From Candidatus Planktophila sp. (GTDB lineage Bacteria > Actinomycetota > Actinomycetes > Nanopelagicales > Nanopelagicaceae), in NCBI GenBank assembly GCA_003569185.1, contig BGOJ01000001.1, forward strand, positions 1 through 64,000: 64,000 nucleotides of DNA, given 5' to 3'. The translations under genes were made by a program, and so were the position numbers. Below, one piece after another: positions 1 through 9,371 of the stretch. Position 1 is the stretch's first letter. Each line of letters begins with the position of its first letter. The notes beneath the pieces are model-generated. The model did no database searches. It worked only from the letters and a program-made list of their open reading frames with translations, and had not been told where the DNA came from.

Positions 1-1149
1 CCTGGCTAACTTTTGGTTAACTAAAGCCGCCCGCGCCTCATACGATAAGGGGGTGATCTGGGGATTTAAACAAAAGCAGAGAGCACCACAGGTCAACCTG
101 CCACCCCAAAATGATTTATCAACACAAAGCTTTGATTTATTGCGAGCGATGGATGCTGAGTCTATTGTTGTTAATCAACTGATCAAGTTATTTACTACTC
201 AGAAAAATTGCGAACTTTAACTTAATCAAAGATGACAGAATCTTAAATAAAGAGTTAATTAATTTAATCCGAGCCGTTCGACGATCAGGTAATCCACAGG
301 ATGCAACCATGGAGCTACCACGTGGTCCAATTGGTGCTGGTACTCACAATCTCTTAGTCCGAGTTGTAAGCATCGGAGATGCTGGATTGATAGCAAGTCT
401 TATCTTTGATGACAGTGAGATGCGAAGACTTGATGCGATTAGGCGAGATTTTGTGGCCAACATTTCACATGAGTTAAAAACTCCAATCGGGGCCCTTTCT
501 ATATTAAGTGAGGCGGTATTAGAAGCTAGCAATGATCCGCAAGCAATCACTAAATTTGCCTCTCGAATGCAAACTGAGGCAAAACGATTATCAGATTTAG
601 TGCAGGAGATTATTAATTTATCAAGATTACAAGATGATGATCCTCTTAAAAATGGCAAGAGCTTTGATTTAGCCGAGGTTATTCAGAGGCGGTTGATCAA
701 TCTCGATTACATGCGGAGAAGCGCCAAATTGTATTAGCTTATGAAAGTTTTGAAGAGGCTCGAATTAATGGTGATCGTAATCAGGTAACAATGGCTGTTC
801 AAAACCTAATTGAGAATGCAATTAATTACAGCCCAGATAAAACTCGAGTTGCTATAACTTTAAAGAATAATGATGGGTTGGCTGAAATTTCAGTTTCAGA
901 TCAAGGCATTGGAATTCCAGAAAAAGATTTAGAGCGAATTTTCGAACGTTTCTATCGGGTTGATCCAGCCCGCTCTCGCCAAACTGGTGGCACAGGTCTT
1001 GGTCTATCAATCGTTAAACACATTGCAACAAATCACGGCGGTGATGTTTCGCTCTGGTCGTAGAGGGTGCTGGCAGTACATTCACAATTCGATTCCCACT
1101 AGTTGTGAATAATTCACCAATCAATCAGCTTTATCCGGAAGGTAATTAA
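1..1149 (+). CDS. senX3: SenX3-like sensor histidine kinase, 5' partial, frameshifted
   Basis: Sensor kinase of the SenX3-RegX3 phosphate-responsive two-component system. The left edge cuts off the N-terminal membrane part. Visible parts are a PAS-like region around 140-400, the phosphoacceptor H-box with ISHELKTP at about 465-485, the N box LIENAINYSP near 800-840 and G boxes DQGIGIPEKD and TGGTGLGLSI at 900-1015. The reading frame breaks four times, near 180, in the A-run at 203-207, near 710 and near 1059; adding one base at each restores one continuous kinase ending at 1147-1149. The stop directly abuts the regX3 start. Four losses in 1.1 kb suggest poor sequence quality at the contig end; a decayed gene is the alternative. 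Confidence 0.85.
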
Positions 1150-1830
1150 ATGACCAAAATATTGGTAGTTGAGGATGAAGCATCATTTTCTGAAGCACTT
1201 TCATATGTTTTAGGAAAAGAAGGTTTTGAGGTAACAGTTGCTGATACTGGTGATGGCGCAATTGCTGCATTTGATAAAACTGGCGCCGATCTAGTCTTGC
1301 TGGATTTAATGTTGCCTGGCTTGTCTGGAACTGAGGTTTGTAAACAACTAAGAGCCCGGTCAAATGTGCCAATAATTATGTTAACTGCCAAAGATACTGA
1401 GGTAGATAAGGTGGTTGGGTTAGAACTAGGCGCTGATGATTATGTAACAAAGCCTTACTCAAAAGCGGAGTTAGTGGCACGAATTAAAGCTGTGCTGCGT
1501 CGACAAGGTGATTCAGAATCTGGTGAGGGCTCCTTAATTAGCGCCGGGCCAGTAAAAATTGATGTAGAGCGCCACCAAGTTAAAATCAATGAAGAGTTGA
1601 TTTCTTTGCCGTTAAAGGAGTTTGAATTACTAGAGTTTTTAGTTAGAAATAGTGGCCGAGTGTTAACAAGAACTCAATTAATTGATCGAGTTTGGGGCTC
1701 TGATTACTTTGGTGATACTAAGACTTTAGATGTTCATGTTAAAAGGCTGCGAGCAAAGATTGAAAAAGATCCAGCAAATCCAACCTATATCCAGACCATC
1801 AGAGGTCTTGGCTATAAATTTGAAAGTTAA
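1150..1830 (+). CDS. regX3: RegX3-like response regulator (OmpR/PhoB family)
   Basis: Cytoplasmic DNA-binding regulator of the two-component pair with the kinase directly upstream (no gap). The receiver domain spans about residues 1-118, with acidic pair E8/D9, phosphoacceptor D52 in LLDLMLPG, T79 and K101 in the TKPYS motif. The C-terminal winged helix (about 130-226) has the typical LPLKEFELLEFLV and RTQLIDRVWG stretches and ends in GYKFES. The length, 226 aa, is normal for the family. AAGG before the ATG fits a ribosome binding site. In relatives it controls phosphate-starvation genes; ppk and ppx lie 6 kb downstream, but no Pho-box is claimed here. Confidence 0.95.
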   Translation: MTKILVVEDEASFSEALSYVLGKEGFEVTVADTGDGAIAAFDKTGADLVLLDLMLPGLSGTEVCKQLRARSNVPIIMLTAKDTEVDKVVGLELGADDYVTKPYSKAELVARIKAVLRRQGDSESGEGSLISAGPVKIDVERHQVKINEELISLPLKEFELLEFLVRNSGRVLTRTQLIDRVWGSDYFGDTKTLDVHVKRLRAKIEKDPANPTYIQTIRGLGYKFES

Positions 1831-1846
1831 GGCTTAACCTCACTTA

Positions 1847-2338
1847 CTACCGGGGCAGCAACAGCTCGTTAGCTCTAACTAGATTTTCATAAATTCCATC
1901 TTGGGCTACAACTAAAGCATCAACAGTTACTGGTGTTGCTGTTGCAAAGGTAAAGGTGATTGGAATTCGCTCACCTGCAACCTTACTGATTTGAGCAAAA
2001 GCATCTGCATTTGCTGAGTCTCCAACAAAGGTAATTGGCTTATTTTTAAGTAGATCAAATTTCACTCCAGATAATGTTGCAGCAACTCCACCAATATTTA
2101 TGCCAGTAATTGCATCCGCTTGATCTGACCAATTTACTAAGGTGCCAACTAAAATACCTTGAGATAATTCATTTTTAACAATTTTAATATTACGTAATCT
2201 AATTTCAGCACTTTGTGCTTCAACACCATCTGTTACTTGTTTAATCATTCTGGTTTCTGCAGTTTGACCTGAACCACATGCAGTCAACGTTGTTGCCAGG
2301 ATTGTTAATACAAGAATTTTCTTAATGGTATTTGCCAT
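1847..2338 (-). CDS. putative lipoprotein of unknown function
   Basis: A 163-aa exported protein with a lysine-containing N-terminus, hydrophobic core and lipobox LTAC at residues 18-21 followed by GSG, so it should be lipid-anchored on the outer face of the membrane. The mature part is predicted soluble and beta-rich; no family is recognised with confidence. The gene is convergent with regX3 (16-base gap) and divergent from carD. The hexamer TAACCT lies exactly six bases before the ATG with no Shine-Dalgarno sequence, suggesting a leaderless transcript. Confidence 0.8.
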   Translation of the reverse strand: MANTIKKILVLTILATTLTACGSGQTAETRMIKQVTDGVEAQSAEIRLRNIKIVKNELSQGILVGTLVNWSDQADAITGINIGGVAATLSGVKFDLLKNKPITFVGDSANADAFAQISKVAGERIPITFTFATATPVTVDALVVAQDGIYENLVRANELLLPR

Positions 2339-2454
2339 GGCTAAAGGTTATCTAGAAGAGGTGAATATCCTCAAAAATAAAGGCCAATTTAGGCAGGTGA
2401 AATGGGTCGCAAAATGCTGGTATTATTGGTCCTATCGAAAGGCCTTTTCCTCCT

Positions 2455-2937
2455 ATGACATTTAAAGTCGGCGAAACTGTTGTCTATCCACACCACGGAG
2501 CAGCACAGATTGAAGCAATCGAGAAGCGCACAATCAAAGGCGAAGAGAAGATTTACCTAGTTTTAAAGGTTGCTCAAGGTGATCTAACAGTTCGAGTTCC
2601 AGCTGAGAATATTGATTTAGTTGGCGTTCGTGATGTTGTCGATAGCGCAGGTTTAGACCGAGTATTTAATGTTTTGCGTCAACCATATACCGAGGAGCCA
2701 ACTAACTGGTCTCGTCGTTACAAAGCCAATGTTGAAAAATTAGCATCCGGTGATGTTATTAAGGTGGCAGAGGTTGTTCGAGATTTATATCGCCGCGATT
2801 TAGATCGTGGTTTATCAGCTGGTGAAAAACGTATGTTGGCTAAGGCAAAGCAGATTTTAGTTTCAGAGTTAGCTCTTGCTGAGCGAACAGATGAAGAAAA
2901 AGCAGCAACCTTGCTAGATGAGGTTCTCGCCTCTTAA
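2455..2937 (+). CDS. carD: CarD-like RNA polymerase-binding transcription factor
   Basis: A 160-aa CarD family protein. In mycobacteria CarD binds the RNA polymerase beta subunit and stabilises open promoter complexes, especially at rRNA and other housekeeping promoters. The N-terminal RID/Tudor-like domain (about 1-60) starts [20 protein letters not shown], and the helical DNA-binding domain (about 70-160) contains [13 protein letters not shown] and LYRRDL. It heads a carD-ispDF-cysS-rlmB block in the same order as mycobacteria. A possible -10 TATTAT is at 2421-2426, so unlike many neighbours it probably has a short leader, which holds the palindrome AAAGGCCTTT at 2438-2447. Confidence 0.95.
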   Translation: MTFKVGETVVYPHHGAAQIEAIEKRTIKGEEKIYLVLKVAQGDLTVRVPAENIDLVGVRDVVDSAGLDRVFNVLRQPYTEEPTNWSRRYKANVEKLASGDVIKVAEVVRDLYRRDLDRGLSAGEKRMLAKAKQILVSELALAERTDEEKAATLLDEVLAS

Positions 2938-2957
2938 TTGGCAGTACTTACACTGTC

Positions 2958-4097
2958 ATGATTAATAAAACTGCCGCAATTATTGCAGCAGCTGGTGCTG
3001 GAAATCGCTTAGGTGCAGATCTTCCTAAAGCCCTGGTTAAATTAGTTGATAAAACATTAGTTGAACACGCTGTTGCAAACTTAGCGCCCGTTGCCCAATT
3101 AATAGTTGTTACTGCACCCGCAGGTTTTGTGGATGAGTATCGAAAATTACTTGGTGACTCAGTTGAGGTTATTGAAGGCGGAGTGCTTCGAAGTGACAGT
3201 ATTCGAATTGCACTATCTAAGATTCCAAATCAATATGAGTATGTTTTAGTCCATGATGCTGCCAGATCACTTGCCTCAACCACACTTGCTGCAACAGTAA
3301 TAGCACAATTAATAAATGGTGAGCAGGCTGTAATTCCAGCACTTGATGTGATTGACACAATCAAAGAGGTAGATAGCAAAGGTTATGTTCGAAACACACC
3401 AGAGAGATCATCTTTAAAAGCTGTTCAAACACCACAAGGTTTTACTAGATCTGTTTTAGAGCGAGCACATGCAGCATCTGATGATGCAACAGATGATGCG
3501 GCACTGGTTGAAGCAATAGGTATTCAGGTGAAAGTAATTGCCGGTGAAGAGCGAGCACTTAAGATCACAACAAAATCAGATCTTGCAACTGCAACAGCAT
3601 TATTAATTCCAAATTCACAAAGGCAAATCAGAGTTGGTATAGGTGTTGATGCGCATGCATTTGGTAGTGATCAATCTAAGAAATTATCACTTGCGGGCTT
3701 AACTTGGGATGAGGTGGCTCTCGATGGTCACTCAGATGGTGATGTGGCAGCTCATGCAATCTGTGATGCTCTGCTTTCAGCTGCAAATCTAGGTGATTTA
3801 GGAAGTAATTTTGGTGTGGCAGATGCAAAATATGCTGGTGCCTCAGGTTCGCAGCTGTTAAGTGAAACTTTGGCAAAGATTAAAGCTGCTGGTTTTGCGA
3901 TTGAAAATGTGGCAGTTCAAATAGTTGGCAACAAGCCAAAGATCTCGTCAAGAAGGGCAGAAGCCATCGCTGCGTTGTCCAAAGCGTTATCGGGTGCCAA
4001 AGTTTCAGTATCTGCCACCTCAACTGATGGACTTGGCTTTACCGGTGAAGGCAAAGGCTTATCTGCAATTGCAACCGCATTAATAGTTAGCGCATAA
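2958..4097 (+). CDS. ispDF: bifunctional IspD/IspF (MEP pathway)
   Basis: A 379-aa fusion for two non-consecutive steps of the MEP isoprenoid pathway. Residues about 1-220 are IspD (CDP-methylerythritol synthesis), with the nucleotide-binding AAAGAGNRLG, LVHDAARSL and AVQTPQGF. Residues about 222-379 are IspF (cyclodiphosphate synthase), with metal-binding GVDAHAF and GHSDGDVAAHAICDA and the C-terminal GLGFTGEGKG loop. No stop or frame change lies at the junction. Mycobacteria keep the two as adjacent genes in the same place. IspE lies 49 kb away in this window. The ATG at 2958 lacks a clear Shine-Dalgarno sequence; an alternative start is not apparent. Confidence 0.96.
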   Translation: MINKTAAIIAAAGAGNRLGADLPKALVKLVDKTLVEHAVANLAPVAQLIVVTAPAGFVDEYRKLLGDSVEVIEGGVLRSDSIRIALSKIPNQYEYVLVHDAARSLASTTLAATVIAQLINGEQAVIPALDVIDTIKEVDSKGYVRNTPERSSLKAVQTPQGFTRSVLERAHAASDDATDDAALVEAIGIQVKVIAGEERALKITTKSDLATATALLIPNSQRQIRVGIGVDAHAFGSDQSKKLSLAGLTWDEVALDGHSDGDVAAHAICDALLSAANLGDLGSNFGVADAKYAGASGSQLLSETLAKIKAAGFAIENVAVQIVGNKPKISSRRAEAIAALSKALSGAKVSVSATSTDGLGFTGEGKGLSAIATALIVSA

Positions 4098-4100
4098 AGG

Positions 4101-4106
4101 TAAAAT
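4101..4106 (+). promoter_or_regulatory. -10 element of cysS, leaderless type
   Basis: TAAAAT is followed by exactly six bases and then the cysS ATG at 4113. It starts four bases after the ispDF stop. No Shine-Dalgarno sequence is present, so the transcript would start at or next to the ATG. The arrangement supports the chosen start even though the frame breaks about 27 bases later. Confidence 0.5.
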
Positions 4107-4112
4107 TCAATA

Positions 4113-5485
4113 ATGAGTTCACTAAACCTATATGACACCAAAGCAGAAGTGTTTCTGCGTTTAAGCCAATAAAAAAAGGTGAAGTCGGGATTTATCTTTG
4201 TGGTGCAACAGTTCAAGCACCTCCGCATATTGGTCACATTAGAAGTGGTGTTAATTTTGATATTTTACGTCGTTGGTTAATTGCATCTGGTTACAAAGTA
4301 AATTTCATTAGAAATGTAACTGATATTGATGACAAGATTTTGCATAAGGCAGTTCATGAGGAAATTCCATGGTGGGAAGTTGCGCAAAAATATGAACGAG
4401 CATTTACAGATGCCTATAACTGGCTAAATGTTTTACCACCAACATATGAGCCTCGCGCTACCGGTCATATAACCCAGATGATTGAATTAATAGATAAGTT
4501 AATTGAAAATGGTTCTGCTTATGCTCCTGGAAATGGTGATGTTTATCTTGAGGTGAGAAAGGTTAAGAATTATCTAGAACTTTCCAATCAAAAGTTAGAT
4601 GATCTTTTAGTAAGTGATGATGCTGATTTAAAGTATAAAAAAGATCCAAGAGATTTTGCCCTTTGGAAAGCTGCCAAAAAAGGAGAACCATCTTGGCCAA
4701 CACCATGGGGAGATGGCAGACCAGGTTGGCACATCGAGTGCTCTGCAATGGCCCATGCCTACCTTGGTGAATCATTTGATATTCACGGTGGCGGCCTTGA
4801 TTTAATTTTTCCGCATCATGAAAATGAAATAGCACAATCTGTCTCGGCCGGTTTTGGCTTTGCTAATACCTGGATGCACAACGCTTGGGTAACAACAAGT
4901 GGTGAGAAGATGAGTAAATCACTTGGCAATTCATTGCAGGTTGTTGAGATATTAAAGAAGGTGCGCGGTATTGAGCTTCGCTGGTATTTAGGAAGTGCTC
5001 ACTATCGCAGCATGCTGGAGTTCTCATTTGAGGCTCTAAATGAATCAGCAACAGCATTTAAACGAATTGAAGCTTTTTTAAGTAGAGCAGAGGCAATCTT
5101 AGGAAAAGCACCTCAAATTTTAATCGCAGATGAGTTTGCTAAAGCTATGAATGATGATTTAGCAGTTCCACAGGCGCTAGCTTTTATTGCCGAAAGCATG
5201 AGAGTTGGAAATAGTGCTGCTGAGGATAAGAAAGTTATTGCTAAATCAGCTGGTGAGATTCGTGGCGCTCTATCAATACTTGGCTGTGATCCAAAGGATG
5301 ATGCATTTAAATCTAGTAATTCCAATGATGCAGCAATTGATGGTTTGATCAAATTAGCTCTTGAGCAAAGGCAGGCAGCAAGAGAGCGAAAAGATTTTGC
5401 TGCAGCTGATCAAATTCGTGATCAGATCGCCTCACTAGGCATTACAGTAGAAGACACATCAAATGGTCCAAGGTGGAGTTATTAA
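4113..5485 (+). CDS. cysS: cysteinyl-tRNA synthetase, frameshifted
   Basis: Class I aminoacyl-tRNA synthetase charging tRNA-Cys; essential. The protein begins MSSLNLYDTKS and continues in another frame with IYLCGATVQAPPHIGHIRSG (zinc Cys and HIGH-type motif), then WHIECSAMA, HHENEIAQS and GEKMSKSLGN (KMSKS). The frame breaks at the A-run 4140-4142; one more A gives a complete protein of about 457 aa, normal for the family. The stop overlaps the rlmB ATG by one base (TAATG). As the organism needs this enzyme, the break is most likely a sequencing error. Confidence 0.95.
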
Positions 5486-6456
5486 TGAAACCAGGTAAAG
5501 CACGTAAAGATCGCCCAAAGGGTGCCAAGACTTTTTCACGGGGCAGTAATAAAAGAGTTGAGCGAAGTGCGGTAGCCCGCCCAGAAAAAAGAGATAACCG
5601 CCGAGATGATAAGGGGGATGCGCGTAAAGGATTTCGCAAACCTGTCAAAAGTAGTGATAGAGAAGTAAGAAGAGATGATCGCAGGGGTGACCGTCCTGAA
5701 AAAAGATTTGATCGAAGAGGATCAATGCAAGATGCTGTTGCCGGTAAGAACTCAGTTGTAGAAGCCCTTCGCGCAAAGATTCCTGCTAAAGAGTTAGTAG
5801 TTGCCATAAAAGTTGAGCTGGATGAGAAAATTTCTGAAGCAATTAGATTAGCTAAAAATGCTGATCTGCCAATAAAAGAGATTCCTCGCCGGGCACTTGA
5901 TGATTTAACCGGCTTTTCAAACCACCAAGGTATTGCCTTGGTTATAAAACCCTTTAACTACACAGAGTTTTCAAAATTAATTGCAAATGCCAATAAACCG
6001 ATGATGTTAATTGGCTTAGATTCAATTACCGATCCACATAACTTAGGTGCGGTTGTTAGATCAGCAGCAGCATTTGGGGCAGATGGAGTGGTAATTCCAG
6101 AACGGCGAAATGCGGCCATGACAGGCTCTGCTTGGAAGGCATCAGCTGGTGCTGCAGCTCGTATGCCAATTTCTCAGGTAACTAATTTAGTTAGATCTAT
6201 TGAGGATGCTAAAAAGGCAGGATGTTTTGTAATTGGCTTAGATGCAGATGGTGATACCACCTTGGCAAAGATGAATTTAGCAACTGAATCAGTCTTTATC
6301 GTGGTTGGCAGTGAAGGAAAAGGTTTATCTAGATTGGTAAGAGAAAAATGTGATTTAGTGGTTTCAATTCCAATGCAATCATCAGTTGAATCTTTAAATG
6401 CCAGCGTGGCAACAGCAATAGTTATGCATCAAGTTGCGGCTGAAAGAAGTAAGTAA
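5485..6456 (+). CDS. rlmB: 23S rRNA 2'-O-ribose methyltransferase RlmB (TrmH/SpoU family)
   Basis: SPOUT methyltransferase that 2'-O-methylates a guanosine of 23S rRNA with SAM. After a strongly basic, probably disordered N-terminal tail of about 75 residues comes the substrate-binding domain (GKNSVVEALRAK), then the knotted catalytic domain with motif 1 DPHNLGAVVRSA, motif 2 VVGSEGKGLSRLV and motif 3 SSVESLNASVATAI. The ATG at 5485 overlaps the cysS stop and is preceded by AAGGTGGAG, so I prefer it to the GTG at 5473. It is translationally coupled to cysS, as in mycobacteria. Confidence 0.95.
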   Translation: MKPGKARKDRPKGAKTFSRGSNKRVERSAVARPEKRDNRRDDKGDARKGFRKPVKSSDREVRRDDRRGDRPEKRFDRRGSMQDAVAGKNSVVEALRAKIPAKELVVAIKVELDEKISEAIRLAKNADLPIKEIPRRALDDLTGFSNHQGIALVIKPFNYTEFSKLIANANKPMMLIGLDSITDPHNLGAVVRSAAAFGADGVVIPERRNAAMTGSAWKASAGAAARMPISQVTNLVRSIEDAKKAGCFVIGLDADGDTTLAKMNLATESVFIVVGSEGKGLSRLVREKCDLVVSIPMQSSVESLNASVATAIVMHQVAAERSK

Positions 6457-6457
6457 T

Positions 6458-7236
6458 TTGAGCTATACCCGTTTTATTGCCCTAGGTGACTCAATGACTG
6501 AGGGCATGAGTGATGAAGTAATTAATGGCAACTACCGTGGTTGGGCAGATCGAGTTGCTGATGAGTTAGCAAAAGCTAACCCAAGCTTTACCTATATGAA
6601 CCTGGCAATTAGGGGAAAGTTACTTAAGCAGGTGGTTGAGAATCAAATACCTACTGCAATTAAATATATTCAAGGAAAGCAAACCTTAGTTTCATTTCAC
6701 GCAGGGGCTAATGATGTATTGCGGCCAAATTATCGACCAGAGGTTTCACTGCCTCAATATGAGCTTGGATTAAACAGTTAACAGATGCAGGAGCTACGGT
6801 CATTGTTTTCACAGTTATCGATAAGGTTGAAGGCAAAGGAAAAACAGCCACTCTGTGGCATCAAAGATTTAGTGCATTTAATGAAAATGTTAGAAAAGTA
6901 GCTGCCAAGTATCCAGTAATTTTATTTGAGGCTAAAAATGCTGAGTTTTTAAATGATCGAAGATTTCTCGCCTTTGATAGATTACATATGAACTCAGAAG
7001 GCCATCGCAGATTAGCAAACGCTGTTCTTGAAGGATTAGGTTTTAACTTTGATCCAAATTGGAAGGTGCCGCCTGCTGCCGCTAAGAAGCAGAATAAAAT
7101 AATTAAAATTTTGGTGAATATATCTTGGGTAGCGGTCTTCTTAATCCCCTGGATATGGCGAAGAATTAGAGGAAAATCATCCGGTGATGGCAGAATCGCA
7201 AAATATTCTGAGCCAATAAAGTGGTCATCACGCTGA
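6458..7236 (+). CDS. SGNH/GDSL-family hydrolase with C-terminal membrane segment, frameshifted
   Basis: Predicted esterase or lipase of the SGNH fold. Block I is ALGDSMTEG (nucleophile Ser), block II Gly is in MNLAIRGK, block III Asn is in AGANDVLR and block V is DRLHMNSEGHRRLA (Asp-x-x-His). A hydrophobic stretch near the C-terminus (ILVNISWVAVFLIPWIW) followed by basic residues may anchor it. The TTG at 6458, one base after the rlmB stop, starts SYTRFIALGDS. The frame breaks at about 6765; adding one base yields about 259 aa. The substrate is unknown. Confidence 0.85.
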
Positions 7237-7286
7237 GTTAGCCTTCCGATTACCACCCGTTCACCTTTATAAAGCAAAATTAGCTC

Positions 7287-9371
7287 GTGAACCAACACAT
7301 GATTTCAGTTAATCCTAGGGAAAGGCTGATTGATCGAGAGTTAAGTTGGTTGGCTTTTAACGAACGAGTACTTGAATTAGCTGAAGATCAAAGTAACCCA
7401 CTACTAGAACGTTGTCGCTACCTCGCGATATTTTCATCAAATCTTGATGATTTTTATATGATCCGAGTTGCCACCTGTAAGCGCAAAGTAGAGAGTGGAG
7501 TTACAAAGAAGAATACTGCTGGCTACGCCCCATTTGAATTACTAGCTGAAATTTCTAAAAAAACTCAAGAGTTAATTTCTCGGCAAACTAAATGTTTTCA
7601 TGAAGATTTAATGCCTAAGTTAAAGCAAAATGGAATAGAAATCACCGATTGGGACAAATTAAGCAGCGATGAGATCGAGTATATAAATAAGATTTTTACT
7701 AAGAGGATTTTCCCAGTACTAACACCTCTTGCAGTTGACCCATCACATCCGTTTCCATACATCTCAGGGCTCTCACTCAACTTAGCTGTATTGGTTAAAC
7801 AACCAGACACAAATGAAGAGTTATTTGCAAGAGTAAAAGTTCCAGCATCCCTACCTAGATTTATTGAAACCGCTGAGTTTGCAAGCACCAGATTTATCCC
7901 ATTAGAAAAAGTCATTATTGCCAACTTACATCAGTTATTTCCTGGCATGGAGATTAAGGATTACTACACCTTTCGCATAACAAGAAATGCCGACTTGGAA
8001 TTAGAAGAGGATGAATCAGAGAACTTGCTTGAATCTATGGAGCAGGAGTTGCTACGCAGGAAATTTGGACCGCCAGTAAGACTTGAGGTAGCCAGCGATA
8101 TTGATTCAGATTTATTGAAGCGATTAAAACTTGAGCTATCAATTAGTGAAGAGGATATCTCTAGATACAAAGAGCCACTTGATTTAACTGGTTTAAATCG
8201 GATTGCAGATTTAGATAGACCAGAGCTTAAGTTCGCCCCATTTAGAAACCAGGTTGCTCAAGAGCTGCGAGAGATAGATCTAGAGTCAAATGATGAATAT
8301 TTTGCTGCTATCCGAAGACAAGAAATTTTGCTGCACCATCCATATGACTCATTTAATTCATCGGTCGTGCGCTTCTTAGAAGCAGCTGCTACTGATCCAC
8401 ATGTACTTGCGATAAAGCAAACTTTGTATCGCACCTCAGGTGATTCACCAATTGTTAATGCCTTAATTGAGGCAGCAGAGGCTGGTAAACAAGTACTTGC
8501 AGTGATTGAAATTAGAGCACGTTTTGATGAGCAGGCAAATGTGCGGTGGGCTCGAAAACTAGAAGATGTTGGCGTGCATGTGGTTTATGGATTAGTTGGA
8601 TTTAAAACACATGCGAAATTATCTTTAATTGTTCGCGAAGAGGGCAACGTTGTTCGTAGGTATAGTCATGTTGGTACTGGAAACTACAATCCTAAAACTG
8701 CCAGGATGTATGAAGACTTAGGAGTACTAAGCGCGGATGATCAACTTGGAGAGGATCTAAATAAACTATTTAATCAACTCTCTGGCTTTGCGCCCCAATA
8801 TTCATACAATCGATTACTAGTTGCACCAAGAAGTATTAGACCTGAATTGATAAGTAAAATTGAACGAGAAATTGAAAATAAAAAGCAAGGAAAGCACGCT
8901 TACATTCGATTGAAACTTAATTCACTTTTGGATGAAGAGTTTGTCGAAGCCTTATATAAAGCTTCGATAGCTGGAGTTGAGGTTGATCTAGTTATAAGAG
9001 GCATTTGTTCATTACTACCTGGCATTCCAGGAGTATCAGAGAACATCAGAGTACGTTCGGTTTTAGGAAGATTTCTTGAACACTCTCGAATATTTCATTT
9101 TGCCAATGGTGGAGATGATGAAATTTATATCGGAAGCGCCGATCTAATGGATCGAAATTTAAACCGCAGAGTTGAGTCCTTGGTCAGAATTGTGAGAGCA
9201 GAACATAAGCAATCATTGATTTCTATTTTAGATCAGTATTTAGCATCAACGACTGCTGCCTGGCACTTGTTATCTAGCGGCAAATGGCTGCGAGTAGATA
9301 AAGATCCAAGTGGAAAAGCTCTTGCAGATTTACAAGCAGTAATTATTAATTCATATCGAGCCAACGGATGA
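7287..9371 (+). CDS. ppk: polyphosphate kinase 1
   Basis: Ppk1 (694 aa) reversibly polymerises the gamma-phosphate of ATP into polyphosphate. The N-terminal domain starts with RLIDRELSWLAFNERVLELA. The two phospholipase-D-like catalytic domains carry the phosphorylated His in GFKTHAKLS (about residue 442), YSHVGTGNYNP, and the second His in LEHSRIFHF (about residue 599). The start is the GTG at 7287; an ATG lies four codons downstream. The stop overlaps the ATG of the next gene (ATGA). ppk-mutT1 adjacency is as in mycobacteria, and ppx follows convergently, making a polyphosphate block downstream of senX3-regX3. Confidence 0.97.
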   Translation: MNQHMISVNPRERLIDRELSWLAFNERVLELAEDQSNPLLERCRYLAIFSSNLDDFYMIRVATCKRKVESGVTKKNTAGYAPFELLAEISKKTQELISRQTKCFHEDLMPKLKQNGIEITDWDKLSSDEIEYINKIFTKRIFPVLTPLAVDPSHPFPYISGLSLNLAVLVKQPDTNEELFARVKVPASLPRFIETAEFASTRFIPLEKVIIANLHQLFPGMEIKDYYTFRITRNADLELEEDESENLLESMEQELLRRKFGPPVRLEVASDIDSDLLKRLKLELSISEEDISRYKEPLDLTGLNRIADLDRPELKFAPFRNQVAQELREIDLESNDEYFAAIRRQEILLHHPYDSFNSSVVRFLEAAATDPHVLAIKQTLYRTSGDSPIVNALIEAAEAGKQVLAVIEIRARFDEQANVRWARKLEDVGVHVVYGLVGFKTHAKLSLIVREEGNVVRRYSHVGTGNYNPKTARMYEDLGVLSADDQLGEDLNKLFNQLSGFAPQYSYNRLLVAPRSIRPELISKIEREIENKKQGKHAYIRLKLNSLLDEEFVEALYKASIAGVEVDLVIRGICSLLPGIPGVSENIRVRSVLGRFLEHSRIFHFANGGDDEIYIGSADLMDRNLNRRVESLVRIVRAEHKQSLISILDQYLASTTAAWHLLSSGKWLRVDKDPSGKALADLQAVIINSYRANG

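Noticed and set aside
1-1149. Decayed senX3 pseudogene
   Set aside because: Four breaks are suggestive, but every kinase motif is intact, regX3 is perfect and the region is at the contig edge where coverage falls.
7237-7286. GTTCAC/GTGAAC inverted arms before ppk
   Set aside because: The arms are short, widely spaced and include the ppk start codon; chance occurrence is likely.
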